Notes: generated by a model from the letters alone, not told the origin. A stretch of DNA of 64,000 nt from Rachicladosporium sp. CCFEE 5018 (GCA_002077045.2 KZ111152.1:91288-155287); one strand, 5' to 3'. Positions 20,591-32,000 are shown, counted from the stretch's first letter. Made by a program: numbers and translations.

Positions 20591-23155
20591 TCAAGGGATA
20601 TCAAACAGCCCTTTGAGGTGCTTAGCAATCAGATTCCACTCATCCTTGTCCACCTCATCTCGATAGAACTCCTTGAGCGTATCAATGCTCGCCCGACTGA
20701 TCATCGAGTACAATGTATCCTTCTCCTCCAACTGCCTTCCATACAACGGCTGATTCGGACCCTCGATCTTCACGGCAACACTAGGCTGGCCCTTCTTGCA
20801 GATAGGCACTTGCTTGTGATCGCGCTCGATACTCGTCACACGTCCCATAGAGATAATGTCCTTGACATTAGTGACGGGATTCATCTTCACAGCCGCGATG
20901 GGCGTGCCGAGACGGAGATTGCCGTCTACGACGTCCACGCCAACGACGATGGGGTCCTTTTTATTGAAGACCGCGACGGGTTTGAGGACGCAGGGGAAGA
21001 CGGCTAGGAGCTTGGAGGCTTCCTTCTTCTGCGCGGCGATTTGAGCCATGTGTTTCGTGAAGTCGTCGAAGAGGTGGTAAATGATCTCGGCGGTAAAGAT
21101 CTTGACGCCCATTTGCTCGGCCATCTCGGTGGCGTCTTTGTCGACTTTGACGTCGAAGCAGAGCATGACTGCGTACTCTTTCGCCTTCTCCAGCATGGCA
21201 GAGGCGGTGATGACGTCTCGCTTGTGGACTGGACCGATGGAGATGTTGGCCACGGGAATTTTTGACACGCGGAGGAACTCCAGCAAAGCTTCGAGGGACC
21301 CAAGGGTTGATGCCTGGACCGTCACACCTCGGCCGGTCTTGCTGATCTTTGACATGAGGTTCTCCAGATCGCCCATGACGTCTTCCTCAAGCTCTTCGAT
21401 CTCGTCCTCATCGTTGGGATCCTTCACGACGAGCATGCGTGAGCCAGCAATGGCGTGGTCAAGGCCGTTGGCCGAGATCTTTACACCGAGCGCCGCCTTG
21501 ACGCTCTTGTTATGGACGTACACTGACTTGACACGCAATTCCTTCATCTCAGCTGGCGTGAGTAGACCTCGGATCTTCGTCGTGATTGCGCCTTCTGTAC
21601 CGCACAACACAATCGTGTCACCTTCGTGCAGGATGCCGTTATTGAGGATGATGTCGATGGTCGTGCCCAGTCCTTCGATGACCTTGACCTCGAGCACAGT
21701 CGCTTCCACCTCACTCAGGTACATAAGCTGACCAGTCATGCGCTCCTGCGTCAATGTCGTGATCAGCTTCAGCATATCGGGGATGCCCTCTCCGGTGTGT
21801 GCACTGGTCGGCACAAGCGAGACGAACTTCGCCATCGACTTGTTCTCATAGTACAACTCGGAGTTGAAGCTCTGCTCCGCAAATGCCAGCTTTGTCTTCT
21901 CAAGTCTGTCTCGGAACTCGTTCTGCACGCCCTTGTTCTGCAGCGCCAGAGATTCCCGGAAGCCGTTGTTGGCAACTTGCTTCCATCCGTACAGTCGATC
22001 GATCTTGTTCAGCGCGACGATGAAAGGCGTCTTGCGGTCTCGCAATAGTCGCATGGATTCTAGTGTCTGGGGCTCGAGGCCGTGCATGATGTCCACCACC
22101 AAAATCGCGATGTTACAGAGCGAGGAGCCTCGTGATCGCAGGTTGCTGAAAGACTCGTGACCAGGTGTATCGATGACGAGCAGACCAGGCACCTTGAACT
22201 CGAATGCGCCATCCTGATTCACAACCGCAGTCTTCTTCTTCAGCGCCTCCACAGGGAAGTAAGTAGCACCGATCTGCTGCGTTATACCACCAGCTTCGCC
22301 TTCCTGTACGTTGGTCTGTCGAATCTTGTCCAGCAGCTTCGTTTTGCCAGTATCGACATGGCCCAGGATACAGCAGATGGGTGATCGTAGGTCGTCCTTT
22401 GATGCAGCTGCCCGAGCGGCTTCTTGATCGGCCTTGCGTTTCGCCGCCGCCGCCTCTCTCCGCTCTCTTGCCTGTCGTGCTGTGACAGTCTCCTCTTCTG
22501 ACTCTGACTCGGATTCGCTCTCACTCTCGCTCTCGCTCTCCGAGTCGACTTCTGTCTTGCCACCGTTCGCGCCGTTTTGTACTGCCTTGCCATTGACCAC
22601 CGACTTGGTCGTGGCTTGCTCATCATCCGATGCTGCATCCCAACTGTCCTTGACACCCTCCTCCTTCTCTGCCATAGCCTCCCAGTCTTCGAGATCATCG
22701 CTGTCCTCGCCCTTCTTGGCTTCAGCATCAGCCTTAGCCTTCGCTGCTTCCGATGCAGCGCGATCTGCCTCTTCTTGTAACTTGAGTGCCTCCATACGCT
22801 GCCGTGCTTCCTCTTCCTCGCGTGCCTGCTGCGCCTTTCGTTCCTCGGCTTCCTTCTTAGGGTTCTTCTTCTTGCGATCGTCCTTGGACTTCTTCTTGTC
22901 CTCGCCCTCGCCGTCAGTGCCCTCGATCCCAGCCACCTTCGCACCACCCTCAAGCATCTGCTGAAGTCGAAGCTTTTGTATCGCCTCAGCTTTCCGCTCC
23001 TTCTCGGTCTTGTAGGTGCCCGCTTTCTTCTGCTCCTCGACCTTCTTCCGCTCCCGCTCCTTCTTTGCAGCTTTCGACTCGATCTGCCGCTTCCTCTCCT
23101 CTTCAGCTAGTCGCTCTTCCTCATCTTCTCGCGCCTTCTCCTCGGCAGCGATGCG
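20591..23155 (-). CDS. FUN12: eIF5B translation initiation GTPase, copy 1 (5' part lost in the gap)
   Basis: C-terminal 854 codons of eIF5B, the GTPase that joins ribosomal subunits at the end of initiation. Visible: a Lys/Glu-rich N-terminal region with a Ser-Glu repeat, G1 GHVDTGKT, G3 DTPGHESF, G4 NKID, then domains II to IV. The frame stays open to the N gap, so the missing N-terminus is an assembly limit and not a mutation. Only about five residues differ from copy 2 in the 788 C-terminal residues compared, although DNA differences are clustered in patches. Confidence 0.95.
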   Translation of the reverse strand, partial: RIAAEEKAREDEEERLAEEERKRQIESKAAKKERERKKVEEQKKAGTYKTEKERKAEAIQKLRLQQMLEGGAKVAGIEGTDGEGEDKKKSKDDRKKKNPKKEAEERKAQQAREEEEARQRMEALKLQEEADRAASEAAKAKADAEAKKGEDSDDLEDWEAMAEKEEGVKDSWDAASDDEQATTKSVVNGKAVQNGANGGKTEVDSESESESESESESESEEETVTARQARERREAAAAKRKADQEAARAAASKDDLRSPICCILGHVDTGKTKLLDKIRQTNVQEGEAGGITQQIGATYFPVEALKKKTAVVNQDGAFEFKVPGLLVIDTPGHESFSNLRSRGSSLCNIAILVVDIMHGLEPQTLESMRLLRDRKTPFIVALNKIDRLYGWKQVANNGFRESLALQNKGVQNEFRDRLEKTKLAFAEQSFNSELYYENKSMAKFVSLVPTSAHTGEGIPDMLKLITTLTQERMTGQLMYLSEVEATVLEVKVIEGLGTTIDIILNNGILHEGDTIVLCGTEGAITTKIRGLLTPAEMKELRVKSVYVHNKSVKAALGVKISANGLDHAIAGSRMLVVKDPNDEDEIEELEEDVMGDLENLMSKISKTGRGVTVQASTLGSLEALLEFLRVSKIPVANISIGPVHKRDVITASAMLEKAKEYAVMLCFDVKVDKDATEMAEQMGVKIFTAEIIYHLFDDFTKHMAQIAAQKKEASKLLAVFPCVLKPVAVFNKKDPIVVGVDVVDGNLRLGTPIAAVKMNPVTNVKDIISMGRVTSIERDHKQVPICKKGQPSVAVKIEGPNQPLYGRQLEEKDTLYSMISRASIDTLKEFYRDEVDKDEWNLIAKHLKGLFDIP

Positions 23156-23255
23156 NNNNNNNNNNNNNNNNNNNNNNNNNNNNNNNNNNNNNNNNNNNNN
23201 NNNNNNNNNNNNNNNNNNNNNNNNNNNNNNNNNNNNNNNNNNNNNNNNNNNNNNN
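23156..23255. other. 100-N assembly gap
   Basis: A run of 100 unknown bases, a size conventionally used for gaps of unknown length. It cuts eIF5B copy 1 on the left and an Rqt4-like gene on the right, so neither flank reaches a gene boundary. Confidence 0.99.
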
Positions 23256-23257
23256 CT

Positions 23258-24037
23258 CTGCTGTCTCCTGATGAGATCACAAAAGTGCTTCGAGTGCTGA
23301 AAGACGAACGTGGCGAGGAGCGGATGAAGGCTAATAACGCCACTCAGAAGCGCGCCGATGTTGCCATCGGCAAGCCGCGTGCATTCACCGGTCGGGACTT
23401 CACTGCATCGACTTCTGCTCGCCCTTCGCCGTTATCCTCAGCGCCTACAAGTGATGTCGAGTCAGACTCGGCTGACACCAAAGCCAAAGCGCATCGCGAC
23501 AGGCTGCTCACGTATCAGGCGAACAACGCGCGTCGAACGCAGGTCCACGACGAGGCTGCGGACTATGACCTACCGACTGCAGGAACGAATATGTGGGCTT
23601 CACCCCAGGAGCGCGCGCAGCAGCTCAAAAACCAGCAGAAGGTCATGCGCGAGACAGAGTGGAATGCGAGGCCGGAGTATGAGAAGCGGCAAGTTGTTGC
23701 TAGCATTGATCTGCAAGGACGCAGGATGGTCAAGAAGATGGTGGGCAAGGAGAGACCGAACTTTGAAGGCGATGATGAACCCGAGGCAGACTATGTGGCG
23801 CCTCAGTCGAAAGCCGGTGAGGGGAAGGGATTCAGCAACAACCCGCTGCTTGGGACCTTAGTGAGACCGAAGGCTCGGGAGGAGAAGGGTAAGGGAGCTG
23901 TGAGGGAGAAGGGCACGACTTGGCGGAGGGTTCAGATGGACGATGACGATAATGAGGCTTGGCTGCTCGATGGTGGAGCGTACGGAGAGAAAATCGAAGG
24001 TAGGATGCTTGGGGAAGAGGAGCATGCGTTCGGGTGA
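23258..24037 (+). CDS. C-terminal part of an Rqt4 / ASC-1 (TRIP4)-like protein, 5' end in the gap
   Basis: The frame is open from the gap (LLSPDEITKVL...) to a stop at 24037, about 259 residues. The stretch with LLTYQANNARRTQVHDEAAD, the tryptophan-containing NMWASPQERAQQLK, and the Arg-rich EWNARPEYEKRQVVASIDL matches my recollection of the region after the C2HC5 zinc finger in fungal ASC-1 homologues. These act with the ribosome quality-control trigger helicase. The zinc finger itself would lie in the gap, so the family call rests on the tail only. Confidence 0.6.
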   Translation: MLSPDEITKVLRVLKDERGEERMKANNATQKRADVAIGKPRAFTGRDFTASTSARPSPLSSAPTSDVESDSADTKAKAHRDRLLTYQANNARRTQVHDEAADYDLPTAGTNMWASPQERAQQLKNQQKVMRETEWNARPEYEKRQVVASIDLQGRRMVKKMVGKERPNFEGDDEPEADYVAPQSKAGEGKGFSNNPLLGTLVRPKAREEKGKGAVREKGTTWRRVQMDDDDNEAWLLDGGAYGEKIEGRMLGEEEHAFG

Positions 24038-24167
24038 TGGAGGAGGTTGATTGGCACAGTGTCAGCCTTTTCCATGGATCTCTACCGACGGCATCGCTTC
24101 GTTGAAACGCTACATCGAACCTCATGAAGGGGAATCGATGGCCAAGGGAGACCATCCGAAGTTGCGC

Positions 24168-24866
24168 CTACGACGGCTTAGGCTTCCCTCCTCGAACCTC
24201 AGTACTCTGTGGATCACGCTTCATGACCACAGCATCCTCTTCCCACTCGATCTTGCCTGCATCGTAGAAGCCGAAGGCTCTGTACAGATGACTACCTTCA
24301 GGCGATGCTTCGATGTAACCAGGTAGTGACAGCTGATCTGCGAGGTCGCAGCCCCATTTCAGCATCATGCCGCCCGCGCCACGTCGTCGGTACGCATCGT
24401 CTGTGTAGCAGATGTGCAGGTCTGAAGTCAAGAGATCAGCAACTTGGACGAAGGGTTCTATCAAGGCAGAGTACACACATATATAAGGCTTGCCATCCAT
24501 CGCCTTCCACCTCCCTTCACTCATCTTCTTGATAAAGTCTTTACTATCCTCTGCCTCCTTCCCCTCCAGCCAGGGCGGCGTATGCTCTGCGTCGAGCTGC
24601 GATACACTCATGTAGACCTTCCAGTCGGCTCCAGCAATGATTTTGCCAGTTTCCGGATCAGTGACCTTGATCCAGATATCTGCTGGATCCTCGGACATCG
24701 CTTTGATGTAGATATCTGTGATCTTGGGGATCTCGGCTTCGGAGTGGCAGCCCATGAAGTTTAGTCTCACGAAGGGCGGGAAGCAGGCGTATTGCATTTT
24801 CGTCATTTCGAGCATGTCCTCGGGTCTCGCCCGGGAGAGGATGAATGGGCCATTGGAGGTGGACAT
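24168..24866 (-). CDS. GNAT family N-acetyltransferase
   Basis: Acetyl-CoA dependent N-acyltransferase; substrate unknown. It reads as a single 232-aa frame with N-terminal FILSRARPEDM and the acetyl-CoA binding motif A (DDAYRRRGAGGMMLKWG). A 57-bp stretch at 24422-24478 begins GTGTGT and ends TTCAG, contains no stop and keeps frame. Removing it joins PYIY to LHICYTDDAY, which looks more like the family core strand, so the mature protein may be 213 aa. Confidence 0.82.
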   Translation of the reverse strand: MSTSNGPFILSRARPEDMLEMTKMQYACFPPFVRLNFMGCHSEAEIPKITDIYIKAMSEDPADIWIKVTDPETGKIIAGADWKVYMSVSQLDAEHTPPWLEGKEAEDSKDFIKKMSEGRWKAMDGKPYICVYSALIEPFVQVADLLTSDLHICYTDDAYRRRGAGGMMLKWGCDLADQLSLPGYIEASPEGSHLYRAFGFYDAGKIEWEEDAVVMKRDPQSTEVRGGKPKPS

Positions 24867-25980
24867 TCTGAATGAGATCCGTCGTAACGGTCAAGATCCG
24901 AGGGAATCAGTCGAGGATATGCAAGTTCGAGGATCGTAGTACTGTCGTTACACGCGTCTTGCAGCGAGATCTCTCAGGTAAGAGGCATTTACAGACCTGG
25001 ATCGTGGACTACAGATGAGACGCAGGCATACATCACCTCATGCTACAGTGGCGTGGATCCTCGATATCGGCAGATTCGTACAAAAACTGACACCGCAATC
25101 TTTGCTGAGCCCCGCATCGCATTTCTTGCGTCCAGCGAACAGTCCATCGATCCTTCGATAGTGTCATGTTTCCCATTCCTCGCTTCCCGAGGACAATGAG
25201 ATCATCGAGAAAGCGTTCTCCACGATGACAGTGTACATGTAGTCTCCTGTCAGTGAGATAGACACCGCGTGGAGCTGACATCCAGTCGGCCCGTGTGCAA
25301 ACTCTCCCGTTCTCCCTCACCAACGGCACCTTGACTACAGCACATGCATGAGAGGAAAACGCTCTCAGGGCTCGGCTGTGTCACAGACAAGGGCAGCATA
25401 TCATTTGTATGGCTCCAGTACTACCCGCCTCTACTAGGCCGTCAAAACACTGCGAGCCATATGATACGTCCGCGTAGCAGAGTCGTATCCGCTACTGGAC
25501 ACCAAACTACGCCGTCTTACTGTCAATTTTACCGGAAATTGGACGTGGCCCTTCCGAAGAGGTGTATCGAACGACGTCACATTGATGAGGTCAATAGGAC
25601 TGTGCCGCAGCCCAGGTCTCTCCGTGCCACAATGCTATGCCGCAGAGATTCAACATCCCCCGGGTCTTGACTGCTACGGCAGTGGTGTAGGGTAGGCAAT
25701 TCTTGTTCGGAGTTTGTATTTTCTTGCGGCATGTTAATAAGAATGCCTCTCTATGCTCCCATAGCGTAGCAATCTGACGCTCCAGCAAGACTGACATGAG
25801 CATAAGCCGCGTGTCAGACGAACGGAGAAATCGGCATTTGGAGGCACGACGACGGGTACTGTTTCGAATGTTCCTTGTCGACTCAGCTCTCGCAGGGCAA
25901 GTGTTGCGCGTCAGGGCTCGACGACGACAGGCTCTCAAGCGATCAGCAAGACACCCAGACCCATATTTCCGCCAGTCGAG
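24867..25980. other. 1.1-kb intergenic region
   Basis: Only short frames without recognisable domains. It serves as the divergent promoter region for the GNAT and F-box genes. No repeat or RNA seen. Confidence 0.45.
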
Positions 25981-27972
25981 ATGCTCGGCTTCCCGCTGGA
26001 AGTGATCGAATATGTGGCAGAAGAACTTGATGCACGCAGCCTTCTGGCCTTCTCGTCTGTGTGCAGATCATTCCGCACAGCATCACTGAAACAGCTGTAC
26101 CACACAATATCATTGACCTTCTCATCTCCAGAGACCCTGAGTGCCTGTGTCGACAAGTGGCGGAACGTACTTCGGACTACCGGGACCACGCACGATGTCC
26201 GGAAGATGTACATCCATGCGAGCGACCACAGCACCTCTCGAGCCTCAAGAGGGACGCAGATCATCCGTGAGTGCAAAGCCAATGCATTGAGGTCGTGGAC
26301 GTACACGTGTCCACACGACTACGATGCTGTGCGAGTGACCGAGGACGATGACTGGCGGCCGCTGGTGCGCCTCATCATGGAGCTCCCCAATCTTCGTGAC
26401 ATCGATTGGGGCTATCAGGAACAGGTGCCACCTGGCATAGTGGATCTACTCTACACTACGCATTCCGATTGCAGTCTCCATGTGCGAGCCTTCCTACTGC
26501 GGAGCCTAGACCAGCCTGCACAGAATCCCATCCGTATTGGTACCTCTGAAATGAGACTGGCCACCTGTCCGAACTTACACAGTTCGGGACTCAAGCATCT
26601 GGGTCCTGTTCAGGGTGACTATGCGAATCACAATGAGTCCGCTGTGCTGGAAATGGCAGCAGGCGCAGCGCCACGTCTGAGGCAAGTTAGCATTTGGCGA
26701 TATCCCCAGAGCGGCGAGATTCAAAATTGTATCACGCCAGGGCTTCCGAGGCAAATCTGGCATGCACGGCAGCAGATCTGGACTGTCGCGCCTGATGCTG
26801 TAGGGTCGTTACAACATCTCGAACTTCGGCCGATGTATAACAGTATGCAAGCTTTGCAATCGTGGAAATTAGCTACCGACTTCGCTAAGCTGGCAAGCCT
26901 AAAGATTCATGAATGGGTGGATGTGGAGATGCTCGATTGGCTTGCAGCAAACTGTAGTTTCACATCGCTCGACACGCTCGCAATGCTGTTAACCAGAGTG
27001 GAAAGTCCAGAGGACCCAGTCAGCATGCTGGACGACGCGTTTGAACGCTTTCTGCTGACACTTCCCCCACTGCAAGATCTCGATTTGCCTGGAGACCACA
27101 CGAGTCATCTGTTGCAAGTAGTAGCTAAGCACAGCGGCCACTCATTACGACACCTCCATCTGTCGCAATCGACTGGAAATGATCGCTTTGAGAGTCCCTC
27201 CGAGTGTCGCGACTCTCTAACACCCGAGTTGCTGCAGTTGCTGCGTAGAGACTGCCCACAGCTCGAAACGCTTGAGGTCACTTTGTCGAGGTCAGGGGGT
27301 GATGCCCGCGAAGCCGCTACATATCATGCGCTGGGCTCCATCCGTAGTCTACGCACCGTCGTCCTCAAAGTCTACATTCCACAAGAATTTGCGTATGAAT
27401 CCGAAGGTGTGAACAGGGCAGATCGAGCAATGTGCGCACCTGTAGATGACGGCTGTAGTCTCCGGAAAGAGGCCATGCAAGCTCTGAGAGACATTGCAAT
27501 TGATAAGGTACTAGCGACCTCAATCTTCAGTGCAATATCTCGAGGCAAAATGCCGTATGCTCCGCGCCTGGAACGAGTGATCTTGGAAAACGCTACAATC
27601 AGAGACTACGGCGACACGGACCTTGGCATGGTGATGCACTACATTGGCCGTTCATGGACTTGTACAGGAAGTTTGCGCGACGATGAGCCAAATCAGTGTA
27701 TTGCAGAAGAATGTGACGATAAGGAGATCGAGGAGCGCAGACTGGACGACGAGGAAGGGCTATTGACGGAGGCTACAAAGGGACTTCTTAGGCCCATTCT
27801 GCTTGAGGTCTGGCCGGAGTGCGATGGACAGGACTTCAGGGATGTCTGGCATAGCTTTCCGCTGGCCGAGCACCAAATCCCGCAGCCTGCCAACGAAGGG
27901 TACGGTCGACAGGACCCAGAATGGAGGCGCAGTGGCCTGATGGACGATCTTCCTGTCAGTATGTGCTACTAA
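25981..27972 (+). CDS. F-box protein
   Basis: Single-exon 663-aa protein. The N-terminus (LGFPLEVIEYVAEELDARSLLAFSSVCRSF, split here as LGFPLEVIEYVAEEL and DARSLLAFSSVCRSF) is an F-box, the Skp1-binding module of SCF ubiquitin ligases. The remainder has leucine-rich stretches of the kind used for substrate recognition in fungal F-box proteins (e.g. LPPLQDLDLPGDH, HSLRHLHLSQS, CPQLETLEVTLS). The substrate cannot be predicted. An acidic segment lies near 575-600. Confidence 0.85.
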   Translation: MLGFPLEVIEYVAEELDARSLLAFSSVCRSFRTASLKQLYHTISLTFSSPETLSACVDKWRNVLRTTGTTHDVRKMYIHASDHSTSRASRGTQIIRECKANALRSWTYTCPHDYDAVRVTEDDDWRPLVRLIMELPNLRDIDWGYQEQVPPGIVDLLYTTHSDCSLHVRAFLLRSLDQPAQNPIRIGTSEMRLATCPNLHSSGLKHLGPVQGDYANHNESAVLEMAAGAAPRLRQVSIWRYPQSGEIQNCITPGLPRQIWHARQQIWTVAPDAVGSLQHLELRPMYNSMQALQSWKLATDFAKLASLKIHEWVDVEMLDWLAANCSFTSLDTLAMLLTRVESPEDPVSMLDDAFERFLLTLPPLQDLDLPGDHTSHLLQVVAKHSGHSLRHLHLSQSTGNDRFESPSECRDSLTPELLQLLRRDCPQLETLEVTLSRSGGDAREAATYHALGSIRSLRTVVLKVYIPQEFAYESEGVNRADRAMCAPVDDGCSLRKEAMQALRDIAIDKVLATSIFSAISRGKMPYAPRLERVILENATIRDYGDTDLGMVMHYIGRSWTCTGSLRDDEPNQCIAEECDDKEIEERRLDDEEGLLTEATKGLLRPILLEVWPECDGQDFRDVWHSFPLAEHQIPQPANEGYGRQDPEWRRSGLMDDLPVSMCY

Positions 27973-28504
27973 GACACGCCGTTCGAACGATTAACATCTG
28001 GACAGCATTCGGGTGCAACGCATGTTCAGCCCTTGAATTCGAAATTCAACGTCTGCATAGATCCCCACTCTGCTCAGGCTCACATTTATTGTTCCTTCGC
28101 GGAGCAAACACGCATTGTGTCTTCGTCGCGTCTCATTAGGCTGTTACACCCTTTTCAACCGTCATCAGCGTGATTGGGAGTTCTCTTTCTCCCTCATTCG
28201 TAATGCCATGCGAGGCATACACCTCCCATTTCCCCTTGGACCATTTGCTTCTGCAATATCCTGCCGGTGCAGAATAACAGAAAATACCGGGTTCTCATAG
28301 AACGGAAACATTCCCTTGCACCCACTAACATCCCTATGTATTCCTGGAATATACAGATATGCGAGAATATCGCCCATGCGAAGACTCAAAGTCCGTACTA
28401 CCGATACCCTTCCTCTGTGAAGGTAGCGTGTGGCGTGAAATTGTTCCAGGCGAAGTGAGAAAGGGTAAAGGTAGGCAGAAAACCAGAGAACGAAGTGAGA
28501 AAAA
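27973..28504. other. intergenic, nothing recognised
   Basis: Downstream of the F-box gene and before the second tRNA-Gly. No coding or repeat signal. It does not visibly match the left flank of the first tRNA-Gly (1-506). Confidence 0.45.
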
Positions 28505-28590
28505 TGAATCGGCCGGGAATCGAACCCGGAGCACGCGCAGAATTGCTTGTCTGTTGGCAAGCGCGTATGATACCATTTCACCACCGAACC
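28505..28590 (-). tRNA. tRNA-Gly (anticodon GCC) with a 15-nt intron and a mismatched acceptor stem
   Basis: The minus strand gives acceptor GGTTCGG with CCGATTC, which pairs except for a T-T mismatch at the third position and a G-T at the second. D-stem GTGA/TCAT, anticodon stem CGCGC/GCGCG, loop starting TTGCCA (GCC anticodon), a 15-nt intron, and T-arm CCGGG-TTCGATT-CCCGG, discriminator A. Without the intron it is 71 nt. The weak acceptor stem raises the possibility of a decaying gene. Confidence 0.75.
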
Positions 28591-29068
28591 GCCTTTTCAC
28601 CACTGGCTTTTGATCAACCTACCACGTGGATTCCGTATATGACCTCGAAAGATACTGTTGTCTCTCCGGCTTGGCAGAAGGCCCCAGGAAACGATCCAAG
28701 TCCTCCGCCACCGTGGAATCGATGCTAGGAACCATGGGATCATGATCTGTAATCAGGATCGTAGCCTGCTTGTAGTTGCAGCATCGAGTGTAGAGCGTCA
28801 AGTCCAAGGACTCCGTTCGAGGAGCCACGAAGCCTGGCCTCTCAGCTATGTTACATCTCAGATGCTCAGAGTTGCGAGTACACGGATAGCTGCGTAGGAA
28901 ACAGGATGTCGAAGCTGAGAAGTATGCAGAGTCTGATGTGTAGTACTCAACGTTATACACACTACTGGCAATCCCCATAGCAGCTCCTCGGAACCAAATG
29001 CTACCCAAAACCCAAACCAACAGCGCCCTTTAACCCCCATTTTACCCACCATTGCCCAGGTACATCCT
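28591..29068. other. spacer between tRNA-Gly and csmB copy 2
   Basis: 478 bp with no gene. The equivalent interval next to copy 1 is about 2.45 kb and contains the GIY-YIG gene. The two spacers are not alignable by eye. Confidence 0.45.
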
Positions 29069-32000
29069 CTACATATTACTCAACTCCCAATCAATCCTCT
29101 CATCCAACCACGCCCTCTTCTCCCCACTCAACTGACACTGCAGCTTCTGCTCCACGAGCGCCTTGACCTGCTTCTTAGTCACACTATCCATATCCACCTC
29201 GCCAAGACACTCCCTCACACAAGCCGCAATAGCCTCATTGGTGGGCCCTGGGCCGACCGTGAAAGCCGCCAAATTCGCCGTACTCTGTGGCCGGGACTGC
29301 GACGCGTAGCCATATGGCGAAGCGCTAGGGTTCGGCGTACCGAGCGGAGAGGGCTGGCGCATTTGGTTGAGAGCGTCTGTGGAGTGGTGTCGAGAGACAG
29401 GCTGCGGGTGCGGATAGTCTGACATCCCGCCCATGGACATCAGGCGTTGTTGCTCTGCGGTACCGGGGTTGGCAAGGTCGGTGTACCGGCTATACGTACT
29501 CTGCCTGTTCAACGCCGCGTACGGGCTCGGCGACTGCGGCGGACGGTACATCTGCTGTTGCGGGAAGTGACCCAAGATCGTGGACGCAGGCTTGATGCTC
29601 GAGTACGTCGAGCGTATATCATCCATTTCATACCCGCCATCTTGATACATCGCGCTGCCGCCTTCCTTCTCGCTCGGAATACCGCGGCGGCCGGGGAGGT
29701 TGTTGGCTGTGGCGTAATCGTCCCAGCGTTGGAGGGGATCGACTTCGGGTTGAAACCTTCGTCATCTACAGCGACGACTTGCTTGTTGCCTTTCTCTCCT
29801 AGCACAACACGGGTGTTACCCCAGGAGAAGTCGTCTTGCTTCCAGAAGGAGTAGATGGGCAGGACGAACGAGTAGATCGGGTAGGCCAGGATGTAGATCA
29901 ACATCCACCCGATGTGCTGCCACTGGCGCTTGATGATGAAGATCAGTGCTTGCAGACCGTACACAGCCGCGATCATGACGATCGAGATCAGAGGGAATTG
30001 CCCAGTCCCGGAAGCCACGCGGTAGATCAAATAAGCCAGGTACGCGCAAGTCGCAGGCAAGATGATCGTCCCCATCAAGTCGATAAACACCACAAATCGC
30101 ATGCTAAAGCAACAGAAACCACACAGATCCTTGATAAAGACCAGTTCAGCAAGGTTGTGAATAGTCGAGTTGATCCAGCGACGTCTCTGCGAGAGCAGCA
30201 CACTCCACTCTGAAGGTGCTTCAGTCAATGCATAGGCCTCAGGAACGAATTTGAAGGAATTGTTGGGGAAATGCTTCGTCATTAGCGTAGTCAGGTAACG
30301 ATCCTCTCCAAGCGAGAGCAAATTCTTCTTGTGTAACGTGTCGAGATTGTTAACCGCGTATTCATCGATGATCTTGTTCGAGATGATCACAGGCCGGCCT
30401 TTGTCGGCGGTGCGTATCCGGTACATGCAGAAACTGGAGGAATGTCAGTGATATGCTCGGTCCTGCGTAGTCAAGTCATCAACATACCATCCAGGTAGAC
30501 ACGTCACACTCCCGAACAAGCTCTCGAAAGCCTTCGACAGGTTGTGCGAGATGTAGTACTCGTACACTTGAATCATGGTCCACCAACTGCGCTCCTCATT
30601 CTCAAGTGAAGTCTCACCACAGATACCCACAATCTTCGAGTCATTGGCACAAGCAGCCACGAGCCTGTTGAGCGAGTCTTCCTTGACCTTCGTATCAGCG
30701 TCGACCATGAAGAGATACTCATACAACTCCGGGTCAACACCGATGATGTTGTTGATTTGATGGAACATCTCCAGTTCCAACGGACTCATGGCCGAGCGGT
30801 GGTGGACACGGTTCAGGAAAGACATCAGCAGGATCTGACTGTCACGTTTGCCACGGTTGCCGGGCTTGGACTTGGTCTGCTCGGACTCCTTGCCGACCTT
30901 GACGACGACAATGTAAGGTACGACGTTGCCTTCGAATTCGTAGAGGCCAGAGTAGACTTTGCCGTAGTTGAGCTGCTCGTTGCCGACGCCGACTGAACGG
31001 AAGGGCAGGGCAGGAGGATCGACCTTCGGGTCCACTCCGAGAACATCGAGGACAATCTTCGGCGTTGGTCGGTCATTGCCACCTCCGACAATCATACCAT
31101 CACAGATGACACAGATGAGCTTCCGCTTGTTGTCGTAGGCAAGTGCTGTCAGCGAGTCCAGACCCTTCCTCAGCGAATCTTCACCCTCGGTATAAGCAGG
31201 CACCTGGCAGATGACAAACTTGTCCTGTTGGCCCGGCTTGCGACGAGAGCCAAATTGCAGAGCTGCCAAGAACTTGACGAGGATGACACTGCACAAGATG
31301 CCAGCAAAGACGATCAGGAGATAATTATTCACCTGACACTTCGCAGTATCACGGAAGTCGGTCTGTCCGACGTAGAAGACATTGTTCAAGCAATTCATGC
31401 TGTTAGTGCGGTTGGCGTACGGGATCTGAGTGTTCCAATCTTCAGTGATGTCCTGTCCGGGATTCTCCTGAATCAGCTGATTGACGTCGTCTGGGAAGAA
31501 CGAATACTGCGGCAGATTGTTCTGCAGCTTCAGCGTGTAGAAGTAATTGGTCAGATCGTAGACTTTGTTCTCGATGATAACCCACTGGTGGTTGTTGTTC
31601 TCGCCATCCGACTTGACGACCGACTTCTTGATTACTCGGGCACCTTTATAGTACTCCTTCATACGTGGCAAGAAGTACTCCGTATACCAATTGATGCTGT
31701 TCAACTTGGTGGTGCTATCGGACTGGAATGTTGGTCCCGAGATATGTGCTCCGAGTGGATTGAGGAGCGTCTCATTTGGCGTCATGATGACATTGATGTC
31801 AGTGACAAGCCCAGGACAGGCAATAGTAAGGGGCGGTACAATGTAGTCGTCCATGTTCAGTCCTGCAAAAGGCTCCATGTTGTCGGACGTGGTCTCTATG
31901 TTATTGTCCGAGTGCTGCAGCTTCCAGAACTTGGTCAAGTCGTAGACATCACCGTGGTACGACACCCACCAGTCGGTGTCACCAGTGTGATAGGCAACCT

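Larger units (their letters stand above)
3044..23155. repeat. duplicated block, copy 1 (direct repeat, partner 29069-49187)
   Basis: Six genes in the order csmB(-), csmA(+), SDR(+), SDR(-), thiolase-like(+), eIF5B(-) recur at an offset of 26,025-26,033 bp in the same orientation. Proteins are about 99% identical; DNA identity varies from 100% in some tracts to about 85% in others. Copy 1 is cut at its right end by the N gap. Confidence 0.97.

Noticed and set aside
22501..22550. Short CT-rich tandem repeat as a possible microsatellite element
   Set aside because: It encodes the Ser-Glu repeat of eIF5B and is conserved in both copies (also near 48533); a normal low-complexity stretch of this protein.
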